Below the pieces are notes generated by a model. It worked only from the letters and a program-made list of their open reading frames with translations, did not search any database and had not been told where the DNA came from. Below, in pieces: positions 11,001 to 23,089 of a stretch of DNA of 64,000 bases. The DNA lies in assembly GCA_016801845.1 (NCBI GenBank), contig CM028906.1, positions 9,162,001 through 9,226,000 on the forward strand, given 5' to 3'. Position 1 is the first letter of the stretch; each line of letters opens with the position of its first letter. The translations under genes and the position numbers were made by a program. This DNA comes from Polydactylus sextarius. Lineage: Eukaryota; Chordata; Actinopteri; Polynemidae.

Positions 11001-14000
11001 TAAATGAGGCGTTAACTGAAAAATATCCAAAAATCTCCTGACTTCTGGCTCCGTCTGGCTGTTCGAGAAGGACTCATATCTCTGCTGATTCTAACCTCAT
11101 CTAACCTGTGTCCAGTGAGATTATCTACTTTGCTGAGCTGTATAGATTTATGTCATTAGTCTGGGTTCATTAGAAAAGCCTCATTTTCAAATTACACAAT
11201 GAGTATAAATCTTTAGATTTCCCACTGAGTAGAAAAAGCAACACATTTTTCGTTCTGATAGGTTAGTTGCTTTTGGGAACAACTTTTGGGGATAAAAATG
11301 ATTTAGTGCTGCTGCCGGGTTTGACCTCTAATCATCATATGTACCATCTGTAGTTGTATGCATCACAGACTGCTGAGAGCATCGGTTTAAGACATTGAGT
11401 TGAACATTTCTCCAATACAGCCAGTATCCAAGTCAATACAGGTCATCGACTGGTCCTTCAGGTTACATGTGACTAGTTTCATCAGATAGTGTTGGTGGTG
11501 TAAACACTGTGGTATCAGTGGCTGTTTTTCTGTCGTCACCGTCACACTGAGTTTGTGTAAACAGGACCAGCTACAACTTTTCGACTTTTAAAGCAATGAC
11601 TGAATTACTTATGAGTCACTTGTCATTCAGTGTCAATTTCAACTCATAAAGTTGACACCATATGTGAAAGTCATCAATGCAAACTTCCTATTTCCCAGGA
11701 CAGAGTCTCGGTGCTGAGCTGTGTCAGAGAACATGAAGACAGAGAGAATTTCATGTTTAAAAAAGACTTAACAATAAACTCTGCTAACTTTTTAAAAATA
11801 GTACTGCTTTGACTCTGTGAAGGACCTACAGCTACTACACAACTGTCTTCTGAAAGCATAAGCATGAAGAACACTTCTTCAAGTGTCTACTGCTGCACTG
11901 GGCGATTAAAATTTCATCATTTCACAAAGAATAAAGCTGCTACCGTTTTGTTAGGATTCATTAGTTACAAATTTAACATATCACAGGCCAGGGCTCACTA
12001 GATACACTGTTGAATGATTAAACAAATAACCTTTGTTTCCCTCACTGAATAGATGTTGCTCTCAGAAAAATTATTGATGAAAGCCATGGAATTTAGATAT
12101 AACAATAAAGGTAACTTAAACCACTGTTAAAATGTGTGTTCTCTGTATTCGGTCTCTGCCTGTATTAGGCAAAGTGTACGGCGTCCTGGGGAAGCGAGAA
12201 GGACGCGTCCTCCATGAAGAGATGAAGGAAGGGACGGACATGTTCATCATCAAGGCCGTTCTGCCCGTGGCCGAGAGCTTCGGATTCGCTGATGAGATCC
12301 GCAAGAGGACTAGCGGGCTGGCAAGTCCACAGCTGGTCTTCAGCCACTGGGAGGTGAGTATTTACTAACATTAAACTACACTAACACATTCTGACTCATA
12401 ATTACCTTCATAGACACAGCTAACCCTTTTTCCACCAGGTACTAAACATAATGAGTGTCTGAATAGTAGCTCCAGATCACTGTGCTCAATCATTTTAACA
12501 CACAAAACAACAGTGTATGTCCTTATAACCTATCAATGTATAGTTTATGTATTGATAAGTTGAAACCACTTCATGGCCCATTCCTCCTCTGATGTGCATA
12601 AATTGCTGAGGCCTGAACAGGTTTTGTGATTTCACCCTGTTCTGTCCTGTTTGCATTTATATCTGCATTAACGTGTTTTAGTCTTAAGCCACGATATCCA
12701 GATGCAGCCTGTATGTTAATACCAGATGGTGAGGTCCACGTCTCATAACAATCAATTTCCTGAGAAGAGTTTTATTTAGGGCAGCTCCAATACTCTTGCT
12801 GTGTCAGCACTTTTTCCACTTCAGGGGTTTCATATTCTTGATGTCTGTTTTGTGTTATGCTGTGCTCCTTTGCCATATATCTGCTCAAGGAAATTATTAG
12901 CACGTGAAAATGGCAGACTTAATATAAATATTACAACATTTATTTAATAAAAAAAAAATTATTAAACTGTTTCACATTGTATTCTAAAGGGAAGTGTTTC
13001 TTGCTTCATTGATTTAATTCATGTGAACAAATAATCCAGTTCATAGCAAATAAATTAATAAAGAAATACATACATTTATTCCAAATAGCTTGTTTGATCA
13101 TTTGTTTTAAAATAAGGCTGTAAGGATATAAATTGTGCCGAAAGCTGTTGTACATACGCACACACATGCAAACACACACTCGGCCTCAGTGTGTCTGAGC
13201 TTGTTATGTGGGGCTGTAGGTCAATGAGGCCGTCTGGTTAATGAGACAGTTCCCTCAAGGGAGTCGGGATCAAAGCTGCAATAGACAACATATGCGTTAG
13301 ACCGTTATACCTGCCGCTTGGCTGGCTCGTGCTGCAGCAGACACCCACACAAACGCGCGCGCCATATGGACATTGTCAGCTGGGGTAATGGGTCAAGTTC
13401 TCCTTAAAGAGAGAGAAGTGATTCTTCACTGCTGCACGGCCACATGTCAAACACCAAACTTCTGACTGTGATTGAATATCTTGGCTGTTTCTCTGGGCTC
13501 ATTTTACTAACGAGCTAAAGCAAAGTAAGAGACCTGCCTTGATAAGATACTCTCTGACTGCCACTGGTTTTATGAACATCATAGGGTACCACCACTTCTA
13601 CTAACCACAGACAACTTTTATCATAAAGAGCTGTCGTGTGTGTGTTGGTGTGTGGTTTGCTTCCACTTAAAGGGATTTCATATACATTTTTGCTGTTGCT
13701 ACATAGACAACATTGGCTGCCTTCCCTGGTTGTGGAAAGTAATCAATGTTAACTATTGCTTTCATTTTTATTAGTTCTTCACTTCTACTGAAGTCAGAAT
13801 GCTAACCAGCTAGCCACGGACTAGCCAGGCTGTCATTTTCTGACACTGAGACACTGTAGTGCCCTGTCTGTCGTCACCGAGGGAATTATAACCTTGTGAA
13901 CACAACAATGGCCGGAGCTCTTAGTTTTAGTTTTTAATACTTCCGATATCTTTAAGAAGTTGACAGAGCAGTGAAGAGACTTGAGATGATGCCAATTAAC

Positions 14001-17000
14001 TGGGTTTACCTCTGGCTAAAGTTCATTATTGGACTTTCATGTGGTAGATCAGGTGAAGTATTTCCCTTTTGACGATTCCATCTTTGCTACTGATATTAGA
14101 TGACTGATGATTGATTTGATATGAATATCTCCTCTGTACCCAGGCAAAAATGAGTCCCAAAGACTGACAGTAATTCAGCTGTTAATTGAGTTAAACTTAC
14201 CTCAATTACAGTCTTAATGAGTGTAATGTAACTTGATTAAAGTTTGCACATGACGGACCAAATCAAGTCTTTGGAGCAAAAGTTGAAAAAGCGAGGCCTT
14301 GCTTTTTTATTGCGTTATTTACTCCCACAATGATTCGATTATTGGTGTAAATTAACTGAGCAAACTTATGAGTACATCAGTTAAACATCTACAGATCGTG
14401 TACAGATATTTGACCTGATCAACATTAGAGGGTTACATAAACCATGACATTGTGAACCATAGTCACAATGTGTCATGTGACTATAGAAACCAAAGCACTG
14501 CAGTCGTTTGAAAGCATAATACAGAAGGTATTGGTGTGTATTGATTTATATTTATATATTTGTTCTTTATTTGTGTAATACGCCTCCAAATATGAGCACA
14601 ATGCAAATATAATCCCCAACGCAAATCCTGTTTTAAATCAGAATAAATAAGACATTATCCCAGTAAAACAAACATGTACTTCACTGCCACGTTTGATTAC
14701 ACAATACAGAAGACTAACATATTCTAATTACTGTGAACTATTTTAAAGAGTAACAAGCCAACAGAGTGAAAAACAACCAGACAAGTACTAAATAGTTTTA
14801 AGGATCAGCTATAATTTTATTTGAAGACATTGTTAATATTCCTTCATTAGTCAAAGTTAACGAGGACGTGTCAGTAACTCGGGGGGTTGTTCATAACCCA
14901 TCGGTCTCACTGCGTATTTCTCATCACATTCACACATCTCACTACTAATAACTTCAGTGAGTAAAACACCACCATCTTCAGAATCATGCTGAGCTATGGA
15001 AAGTTAAAACTATACTTTTCCTTATTCAACCTTTATGTAAAGAGTTTATTGCACAGAACACTGTAAGTGTGAGTTCGTTTCATCGTGTCATTTATATAAC
15101 TTAGTGCTGCCAAGCAAACATTTTATTGAAAAAAATGTTATTAGTCACAAAATGCATCGGAAAAATGTTGAAGGAAGTGTAATCCACACGTAAGCACAAG
15201 TAAAGTTCGACTCAGCTACAGAGTATTCTTTTAACTGGACACAGAGTAGCACTCTGCAGTTGTGGAGTCCTTGAATGCAGCCTTTGTATATGTGAGAAAG
15301 AAGGCTTGTTTGAAACCTCAAACTGTGGACATAGAATATTTTAAGCCTCCACTTCTCTGCTCTCTGCTTGTCTCATGATCCCCGTCACCTCACACTCAGT
15401 GTGAGACCCCCCCCTTCTCTCTCTCACGTGTGTTGGCATGTTGGTGTTTGACTGTGCGTTCTTTCTGCCAAACACAGCAGAAATCTGTGTCTTTTTCCAG
15501 GTGGTTTAATCTACTAATCCACTGGCTCACTAATGAATGTGTAGGTACAGCCCAGTGTGGATGCTAGGTTATAGCATATATCTGTATGAATGGTATAAAC
15601 ATGAACTTGGCAGCGTGAGAGTGTTTTTGTTGCGTTTGTTTTCTTTGTGACTGTACATCCTGTCTCAACGTCACCAGCTCTGAAGCCACGTCTCACAGAT
15701 GAACATTCACGAGCATTAACAACTGACCCTCTGCCACCGCCCTTCTGTTGCCAGGCGTCCTCTAAGCGTCAGTGTTTTGTCCTCCACATGCTACTACTCG
15801 GTGGCATCATCCCATTGTCACGGTCTCCGCTTCCACTGCTACACTGATGGTGTGTAGCTCGACATCTGCACTAAATGCTTTGTCTCAGCAACAGGGTCAC
15901 TAATATTAAATAAAATAACAAAACAGTTTTCCAGCTCAAACAAAACTGATCTGATATGATCGTCTCTGATCCCAAACCATGAGCTGAAACCACACACAGC
16001 CTCACCACGATCAGCTGCACTCCCTCTCCCTCCTGACCCATCTTAAAACTTGGAACAACTGGCAGTCGTTCCAACACCACACAAATCGCATTACCAAAAC
16101 GTAATTTTCCACTTGAAAAGCAGAAATTGCTATTTTCCTATACATTCCTGTACATTTCTGCTGCAGAAACTCGCTTTCATTACATCGAGACCCTGCAGCT
16201 GCAGTAGTATTTGTATTATAGTTATTTATAGTCCATAATAAACTCCTGTCTTCCTGTCCTCACTGGCCATTAAATAATCCCTTATTAATGCGTCTCTACT
16301 GTAACCCATTGGGGACAAAATCTGCAGTTCTGATTTTGTCTAAATTCCTAAAGTTGCTCAAAACATATGAATATTCTATAAAGTAAATTCAGTATTTTCT
16401 AAGTATACCCATTGTGACTAGTGTCTCCTAATGACTTCACCTAATGATTCCTTGATTTTTTTGTAGCTTTCAGTTTAATATGGTAATAACTATTGGATGG
16501 ATTACCGTGACATGCAGTCCTGCATGTTCTGAAACTAACCCACTCTACTAGTGGAATGGGGGAGTTAACAGCTCCGTAGTTCAATTTCTGGGCTGCAACA
16601 CTAGGTCCCAATCACCAAGAATGGAAGTGGCTCAATCTCCATGCTGCTGATTCTTTAATAGTCTTACATAAACTAACGCACAGTATACACAGAGCCTTTG
16701 CTTTGCCTGGCTTGCCTTTTGTGCGTGTGCCACAACCTGCATGTCATTGTTTTAACCCTCAACATCTTATGGCACCAGGCAACACACTACCATCACCCCC
16801 ATAATCCCCCACCCTCCACCTCCTCAACCGGCCCATTGTCTTGTAGTTATTGTCTTTGTGTCTTTGGCTCATTAAAAGTTCATCTGTCTCATTTCATTTA
16901 TGTGTAGATGCTTCCTCACAAAGAACTTGTCCTGACCCCCCCCTCCGCCCCCACCACCCCGACCAGGACTCAACTGCTGCTTAGTGCTGATGTCAGCATT

Positions 17001-19476
17001 CTTCATGACAGCGATTTGATATGGCCAGAATATTGGATTAACATATGAATGAGCGCGCAGGCAGAGCGAGCAAGTTTGGAGCATCGCATTGTTGTGTAAC
17101 TGGAGGGTTAGTGGCTCCTGTGGGGACGTTTACATTAGATTTCCATCAGAATGGAGCTTTTGTTCGGGTGCAGACTGGAGAATTGTGTGAATAAGTTCCA
17201 CAGCATCTGTCTGACAGTGCAACTGCTGTGTCCTTACATGTGTGTGTGGAAATGTTGGTGTGTAATCCTGTCCTGCTCATACATAGAGTCTGAGCATGGC
17301 TCTGGATTGTGTGTGTGTCAGATGAGCAAGTTTTTGTTTGCAAAATGCAAGTTCTGTTGAAAAAATCAGTTGAGGATAAAGATTAACTTGCCATTTATTC
17401 GCCATTATGAATGCACTTCCACACATGAAAGATTACATAAATAGAAAAAAACAGTTTGAAAAGGAAATGAAAAAATGATCAATGAAAAATCTGCCAGTTT
17501 ATTGATTTTTTTTTTCCAATGTTCCACATTTGCCTCTATCTGTCAGGCCCTTTGAGTAACAGTGCTGTTGATCTTTTCTTTTTTTAATGTTATTGTAAAT
17601 GCATATGCATTTGTTTTAATTTTAATAGATCTTCAATCTGCATATAATACATATTGTGAATATTTTCATCTACCATGGAAGATAAATTGCTCTTAAAACT
17701 GCAAATATATCTATAAATTCTAGCTCTTCATTTATCACACAGCCTTCAGTCCTTCCAGAGTTAAGTGACTAAAACTGTTCCATTATTTCCATATTTACAT
17801 CATCATCTTGTTCATCTGTGATGCTCCTTACATACAACCTGCTCAAGGTGGGAATATTGAGCGTTATTTTACTACCTTTAAGTTGGCAATGGAGGTTGAT
17901 ATCAGCGTGATGGTGCCAACACCAAGCAGCTTTTGTTGCACATCACACCAGATTTTGGAATGTTAGCATGCTAACTAAAAAAAAAAATGTTTTCTTTCTA
18001 GTTCCATACCTCATTGGTTTTCAGCCTTGACAGGAACAGGAACAGTTGGACTGTAGACAGTTGGAGCCACATGTTGAGCTATAGAACCTATAGCAGTCAG
18101 GACTTGGCTGTGCGGAGGCTCAGGGGCCTTTAATGTGACAGTTCAACTTCCATTATGCCAATATGGCAATATAACAGCCACAAACAGTTGATGTACATGC
18201 TGCACAAACCAACTTGTTTCTCTCAGAACACAGCTCTCAGCCTGTGGATTATTTCATAAGAGGTATTCACAAAATACTTCATCCTGCAAAGTTAATTAAC
18301 GGGTTATTGAAAGTGCAGCGGCACGCTGGTGGCATCAGGCCAGGGTCCTTAATCACATATTATTCCCCATCTCTCTCTCCTTTCATTTCCTGTCACCTCT
18401 TTACTACTTCTCCCTAATAATGGTATCAAGGCCAAAATGAAGATTTGTTAAGCTCCTGCTTAAAGACAATACTTTAGGGTAGCTGGCTATGAAGAATGAT
18501 AAGTAAATGACTCTATATCCACATTTCTAAGTTCCAGTCGTGTCCGGTTACAACAACTACTTGTTCACACTTGTTCAACTCAGCGGCAGAACTTCTCAAC
18601 AGTGCCAGCAGTCCATCGCCTATAATTCAGTCAGTCGAGCACTTGACTGTTGCAGGATGCCGCCACCCCCACATCCAATCCAACTGGATCCTATTGTACT
18701 CATAGGATCGTACTCAGCATATGCCGTTCATGTGTGGCTGGTGTGTGTCGTCTCCTCTAATCCGCCTATTGTTGTAGCTCGCTCTCTACCATCTGTCTCT
18801 ATGTAACTAGAGCCAGGTGCAGGACCCAGTGCCTTTACTACTGTAATTGTTATTTGTGTGTGTGTGTGTGTGTCAGTCAGTCATACATACGTTTGTAACA
18901 CTGACAGTATAATGTATTTTTCCCCCTTTTCAATTCAACCATGTACACACCAAGTGACTGCTGAAATGTGTGTGTGTGTTTGTGTGAGTGATGATCCAGT
19001 TCAACAACAAAAGCAGCTGTGATTGCCGTCAATCCAATGATCAACAGTTGTTATTTAAGTCGTTTATCAAGCAAAAAGTCAAACAGTTGCTGCTCTCAGC
19101 TTCTACAGTTGAGGACCTCCTGACTTTCTCAGTTTGTGTTAACTTTGCGTTACAACCCAATTAAAAGGTTCACAGATTTATGCACAGATATTGAATGTTC
19201 TCTTGCACCATCTCTGACTATAATGTTTCTGTCCTTCTCCTCCTCCTCCTCCTCCACCACCTCCACCTCCTCCTGTCTGCGTCACAGGTCATTAGCAGTG
19301 ATCCGTACTGGGTTCCCACCACCGAAGAGGAGTACCTGCACTTTGGTGAGAAAGCAGACTCTGCCAATCAGGCCCTCAAATACATGAACGCTGTCCGCCG
19401 CCGCAAAGGCCTCTATGTGGAGGAGAAGATAGTAGAACACGCAGAGAAGCAGAGAACACTCAGCAAAAACAAGTAG
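7933..19476 (+). CDS. efl1: efl1 (EFTUD1), elongation factor-like GTPase 1, C-terminal 449 codons in six exons
   Basis: EFL1 is a cytoplasmic EF-2-like GTPase that works with SBDS to evict the anti-association factor eIF6 from late pre-60S ribosomal subunits. Joining 7933-8062, 8171-8297, 9021-9225, 10058-10572, 12169-12353 and 19288-19476 gives one open frame (1351 nt including the stop) with GT-AG boundaries and matching phases throughout. The product covers the last ~40% of a protein that is about 1120 aa in human. The GTPase domain and other N-terminal exons lie before the window. The recognisable part is the EF-2 domain IV/V region, including GTDMFIIKAVLPVAESFGF (exon 5), which parallels the EF-2 GTPMFVVKAYLPV segment, and the tail ending EKQRTLSKNK. 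An acidic, variable insertion lies near 10300-10430. No frameshift or internal stop was seen, so the gene looks functional. Paralogy to eEF2 is excluded by the insertion and by the EFL1-specific tail. Confidence 0.95.
8171..8297 (+). CDS. efl1: efl1 coding exon (second in window)
   Basis: 127 nt, acceptor GTTGCTAG and donor GTAAGA at 8298. It reads VKEDTSQGRSSDN, then GLVTLTTPNRLATVSVRAIPLPQ. The last G is shared with the next exon to make GAG. The intron before it is only 108 nt, normal for a fish. The TTPNRLATVSVRA core is typical of EFL1. The middle (SQGRSSDNLHVDPS) is the looser part. Confidence 0.93.
8298..9020 (+). other. efl1 intron, 723 nt
   Basis: GTAAGA donor and CAG acceptor. No repeat or coding similarity noted in the body. 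Confidence 0.8.
9021..9225 (+). CDS. efl1: efl1 coding exon (third in window)
   Basis: 205 nt, acceptor CTTGTCAG with a poor pyrimidine tract, donor GTCTGA (weak at +3 and +4). It encodes EVTCLLERSSELIRTLEQ, a helical, charged stretch, and ends GRKWRNAVERIWAFGPR. The trailing AG is completed by G of the next exon to give arginine. The FGPR/YGPN junction matches the family. Reading on past 9225 would give an open but unrelated tail, so the splice is preferred. Confidence 0.92.
9226..10057 (+). other. efl1 intron, 832 nt
   Basis: Contains a short TTTA run at 9653-9668. The open frame entering the next exon from 9789 is intronic. Confidence 0.8.
10058..10572 (+). CDS. efl1: efl1 coding exon (fourth in window, largest)
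   Basis: 515 nt, acceptor GTTTTCAG and donor GTAAGA at 10573. It starts YGPNILLNSVEGYQRPSVW, continues through DFDNSIVSGFQLATLSGPMC and EEPLMGVCFSIEKWDVQSL, then an acidic low-complexity insertion (about 10300-10430, rich in E, S, Q). It resumes at DCYGPVSGQLIAAMKEACRN and PQRLMAAMYTCEIMATAEVL. The SGQLI and PQRLM segments align with the EF-2 domain V start. The open frame runs upstream to about 9789, but that part is intron: it lacks family similarity and an acceptor fits at 10057. Confidence 0.95.
10573..12168 (+). other. efl1 intron, 1596 nt
   Basis: No supported feature other than splice sites. Small open frames here lack any family signature. Confidence 0.75.
12169..12353 (+). CDS. efl1: efl1 coding exon (fifth in window)
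   Basis: 185 nt, acceptor TGTATTAG and donor GTGAGT. GC completes a glycine codon; the rest reads KVYGVLGKREGRVLHEEMKE, GTDMFIIKAVLPVAESFGF, then ADEIRKRTSGLASPQLVFSH and WE. This is the most conserved part of EF-2/EFL1 domain V, and similarity to human EFL1 is nearly complete across it. It ends in phase 0. Confidence 0.96.
12354..19287 (+). other. efl1 last intron, 6.9 kb
   Basis: No exon-like similarity found. Contents include a CGCGCG-bearing stretch near 13350, a C-rich tract at 16936-16965 (three or more C-runs, so G-quadruplex potential on the minus strand), a TG repeat at 18854-18873 and another TG-rich stretch near 18968. The only marked structure is the pyrimidine-rich 3' end. Confidence 0.7.
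19232..19287 (+). promoter_or_regulatory. repeat-derived polypyrimidine tract and 3' splice site of last efl1 exon
   Basis: TTCTCCTCCTCCTCCTCCTC followed by CACCACCTCCACCTCCTCC leads to GTCTGCGTCACAG. The trinucleotide repeat is the only pyrimidine tract for this acceptor, so repeat length directly sets its strength. Confidence 0.8.
19288..19476 (+). CDS. efl1: efl1 terminal coding exon
   Basis: 189 nt including TAG at 19474-19476. It starts VISSDPYWVPTTEEEYLHFG, continues EKADSANQALKYMNAVRRRK, and ends GLYVEEKIVEHAEKQRTLSK then NK. The preceding intron (12354-19287, 6.9 kb) is unusually long next to the other introns. Its 3' end is an uninterrupted TCC/ACC pyrimidine-rich tract that ends GTCACAG. 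Confidence 0.95.
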   Translation, partial: VISSDPYWVPTTEEEYLHFGEKADSANQALKYMNAVRRRKGLYVEEKIVEHAEKQRTLSKNK

Positions 19477-19805
19477 AGATGAAAAAACACAGAATATACC
19501 TCACAGAATAAACCCACAGAGACACTGCTGACGTCCATCCACACAGGATCACAGACAGCATCAGTTCCTTGTGACTTCACCAACTACAATGACTTCCTGC
19601 ATTTTCTTATGCAACAGAATAAAGTCCTCATCATAAATGTCCTCATTAAATGAAGTGAAGTGACAGATTGAAAATATTTTTAAATGAATAATATTTTGAT
19701 TTTGTTTTTAAAGGCAAATATATGTCCATGTGCATTAAATGCTGACCAATTAAATGGCCCCATTCTATGTTCATGATAAATGAAATAAAACACGTTGAGA
19801 CTGAA
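19477..19805 (+). promoter_or_regulatory. efl1: efl1 3'UTR with three candidate poly(A) signals
   Basis: AATAAA hexamers occur at 19507-19512, 19618-19623 and 19784-19789 after the TAG. The second follows a stop-to-signal distance (~140 nt) typical of a short fish 3'UTR. The first is very close to the stop. Which signal is used cannot be told from the sequence. Confidence 0.55.
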
Positions 19806-21165
19806 TTTATTTATGACAGTTTATTTTCATTGAATTCATCTGAACCCCCCACCTTCACCCACAACCCCACCCCCCATACACTAAGTCATCATCACCATCA
19901 TTACACTGGCTGTATTCAACCATCACGATCAAAGTTTGTTATTGAACTATGGTTCACATGTCCTGAGCTGCGTCAAGAAATTCATGTCAAAGCACATTTT
20001 AGCGACAGAAACATCAAAATTACATTCAGTTTCTTCCTTACAAGTGCTGACAAATCTGAAATGCGTAACTTTGAGAAAAATGCTTACTAATATAGTGAAA
20101 ATAGAGTCGTTTTCAGAAAGTAATACAGTCGTACAGCTCAGTTTGCAAGATTCACATTCACTTTCCTGCAGCAAGCTTTAATACACCAGCCAACAGTATT
20201 GAAGAGAATTTTTATTTTCTTCTGATTTGTCACAATAACCAAGTCGTTTCCTTCAAATATCAATTGGTCTTGCAAACAGGAAACACACACACAGGCACCT
20301 CCAATTAATTAATTACAATTAAATTCTAGTACATGCAGTCTTAACCACAGGTCAGCTGAACATGTGAACGTGAGGATAAAATCTTAAGTAATAAATAAAA
20401 ACATTATCAATGTGTCTACAATTACTACCGAATGACACAGCTCCTGTATTTTCACACAGGAATTTATTTTCAAAAGATCATAATTTAATGTTCAAAAATA
20501 TGTTTATTATCCCCAAATTAAAACGTTTTTCATACAACCTCTCACATCTTTTTTTCATTTTAAATTACAAATTTAATTTCAAAATATATCGTTTTATTTT
20601 CAGAAATTAGCTGTAAACAGCCGTAAACAACTTTTCTACTTTCTTTAGGTGAGTTTATAAATAACTTTATAACTTTAGGGGAGCAAAACATTTTCAGTTT
20701 TTTTTTATTATCTAAAGTCTAGAGTTTCTAACTTGAATCTGCTATTTGAAGCAGATCTTTGTTTTGATTTTGTCTTTGAATTTAAGATTCACGATTGGTT
20801 TGACGATTTGTCATTGTTCTTCGTGTACAAACACAAAAATAAAAAACTGTTCTTCATCATCCACTTGCACTGCGACATAAAAAGGCAACTATCATCCAGT
20901 ACTTAAACAAGATTAGCCTTGAACAAAATTTGCATTGAATAATACAATACACTTTATAATAATACAACGATAATACTATTATTAATATTGATGGTAACAG
21001 AGAATGAAACTTCAGTTGGAGTTCACACCATGTTAATATCCAAAGAAATATGTTTTGATGTGATACTATAGCAACAGACTATATGGTGACAAGTTAGAGG
21101 AAGTAAATTGTTTTCATGGGCACTGAGTGCACCACAACACTGCATTAGTGTCTGCTGTTCACATG
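19806..21165. other. intergenic, AT-rich, no gene seen
   Basis: Holds many TTTATTTT and AAATAAA-like words, and C-rich words near 19846-19873. It could include unused or alternative 3'UTR of efl1, but no splice or coding signal supports another gene. Confidence 0.5.
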
Positions 21166-21169
21166 TCAT

Positions 21170-21600
21170 GCTCTTAGAAAGCCTGCAAATAGCCTCATCC
21201 TGTCATTGAGCCCCTGCTGCCGTGCTGCCAGTTGATAGCCCCCGCCCTGCATGTCCTCTAATTGCTAATGGCTGCCACGCTCCTCCTGCAAGGCCTCAGT
21301 TAATGCAATGGGTGGGTCGAGCTTGTCTTGCATCACAGAGTCAGTTACAGTCATGCATAATTGAAGAGTTTTTTTTTTCAGCAAAAGCAAAATCTGGCAG
21401 ATTTGCTTCAGTCAAGTGGCTTGAATTAATTCCGCAGCTCCCACCTCCACACCCCTCTCAATTCTCCTCCCTTTTTTTTTTTTTTTTTTTGAATTTCATT
21501 ATGAAGCTTACCCTGAAGCTTTTTAATTTGGAAAATACAAATATGGTGAAAACTGGAAAACAAAGTGAGCTTTAATTATCAGGAAAGCACAGCAGTGACT
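21170..21600. promoter_or_regulatory. candidate conserved noncoding island (possible enhancer)
   Basis: Unrepetitive block dense in homeodomain-type cores: CTAATTGCTAATGG, TTAATGCAAT, CATGCATAATTG, GAATTAATTCC and CTTTAATTATC, interrupted by T10 and T18 runs. It lies in the gene-free interval downstream of efl1 and upstream of mex3b. Conservation cannot be tested here; the call is inference from motif density. Confidence 0.3.
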
Positions 21601-22029
21601 TCTCTGTTTGCAGCCAGGGATGTTTGCTCTTCACAGAAACAAAATAAAGTCTTTACTTAAACATCTATTGCCCTGCTCGTACCTGCATTAACCTGAATGA
21701 TCTGACCTGAAGTTTACAGTTCACACCTTATATTAGCATGTGTCTCTACTTCCCTACTCTTTATGCAAATAGTCATGTATATCATTTCTGCTTGCAACTT
21801 GAGAACCAAATAAATCAGTGCAAATGAACACTTGCACTTATACTAACACAGAGGACATTAGTTGGTCCACCAATACAGGATACATCGAGGATACATCAGC
21901 ACACACTGTTAAAGCAATGTTGCCCTGTGTGACAGTGAGATTTGAGTACTAAGCAATTAGACTTCACCATGTCTTGACTTTGCTTAGAGCTGTCTACTTG
22001 TGTGTCAGATTACCCATGATGCATCATGA

Positions 22030-22240
22030 TGCCTGGAGAAAAGTCAGAGAAGCAGCAGGACTACCAGGGAAAATATATTGATTCTAGCTGTTGGTTATGG
22101 TTAGTGAAGCACAGCTCGGTTTTCAAAAAGGGATGTTGCCTGTTAAGGGTGAATATTTCTGAGATACTTCAAAAACAGCAGAGTAGCTGTACCCACATGA
22201 GCAATATGAGGTGAAAATTCACATTTGGTCTGAACACACC
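22030..22240. mobile_element. fragment of a GGTGnGTTCAnACC inverted-repeat element (right end)
   Basis: Ends with ATTTGGTCTGAACACACC (22223-22240), the inverse of the left end of the complete copy at 52028-52463. It shares with that copy the internal words GAGAAAAAGTCAGAGAAG and GGACTACCA. The left end was not found, so the copy appears truncated. Confidence 0.5.
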
Positions 22241-23054
22241 GTTAGACTGATCTCTCACCTTTTCAGTATTCACTTTTTATGCAGTGATTGGATGTCAGAA
22301 AGTCTTCTCTGTTCTCTGCTAACGTGGTGGTGAGTATATTCAGTGTTACAGAGCTGTTACACACCTGGGATGAAAAAAGTGGCAGTTAACTTGTTACACG
22401 TGTCAGAGGTGATGGCAGTCACAGTCTTAGTGGAATAAAGATAAAAATACCCGATCAATCCATTGCAACATGAGGCCTGGATCCTACTCTTCCCATAATG
22501 CGACACACCTTTCAAAAACACAGTGTCTTCCAAACTGTATTTGTAATGCAGGTTTCTGTTATACGTTATACGTGTGAAACCAGAGTGGCAGACAACATAA
22601 TGCAACTGTTTTCTGTCTGTTGCCGTGTCTCCTCTCGGGCTGTTACTGATCAGGCTCTTTCCTTCCTACCTTCCTGTAATCCCTCAGCGCCTATTTCTTC
22701 CTCCCTTGCCCTCACCTGACCCAAACTCCCTATTTCAGCCTGAGCAAAGAAAAGACAGATCATGATCACTGTCAGGAAGTGTATGAATGTGTGCAGCGAA
22801 GTAACATGAGAGCACGTACACACAAACACACGAGTGCTGACTGATGAAGACCCTGTGTGTTAATGCCAGGTGTTTTGGGGTTGTTACACTGAAGGGTGGA
22901 GTCTGGGGTCATACAGAGGAAGACGATCCTCTGTGTGTGTGTGTGTGTGTGTGTGTATCTGTGGGAGATGAAGGCAGGAAAGGACGTAGTTGAAAATGTA
23001 ATCTAAGTTGTGCCTGAGTGGTTCCTAATGAGCATCCCCAACGCATATAAGCAC

Positions 23055-23089
<35 letters not shown>

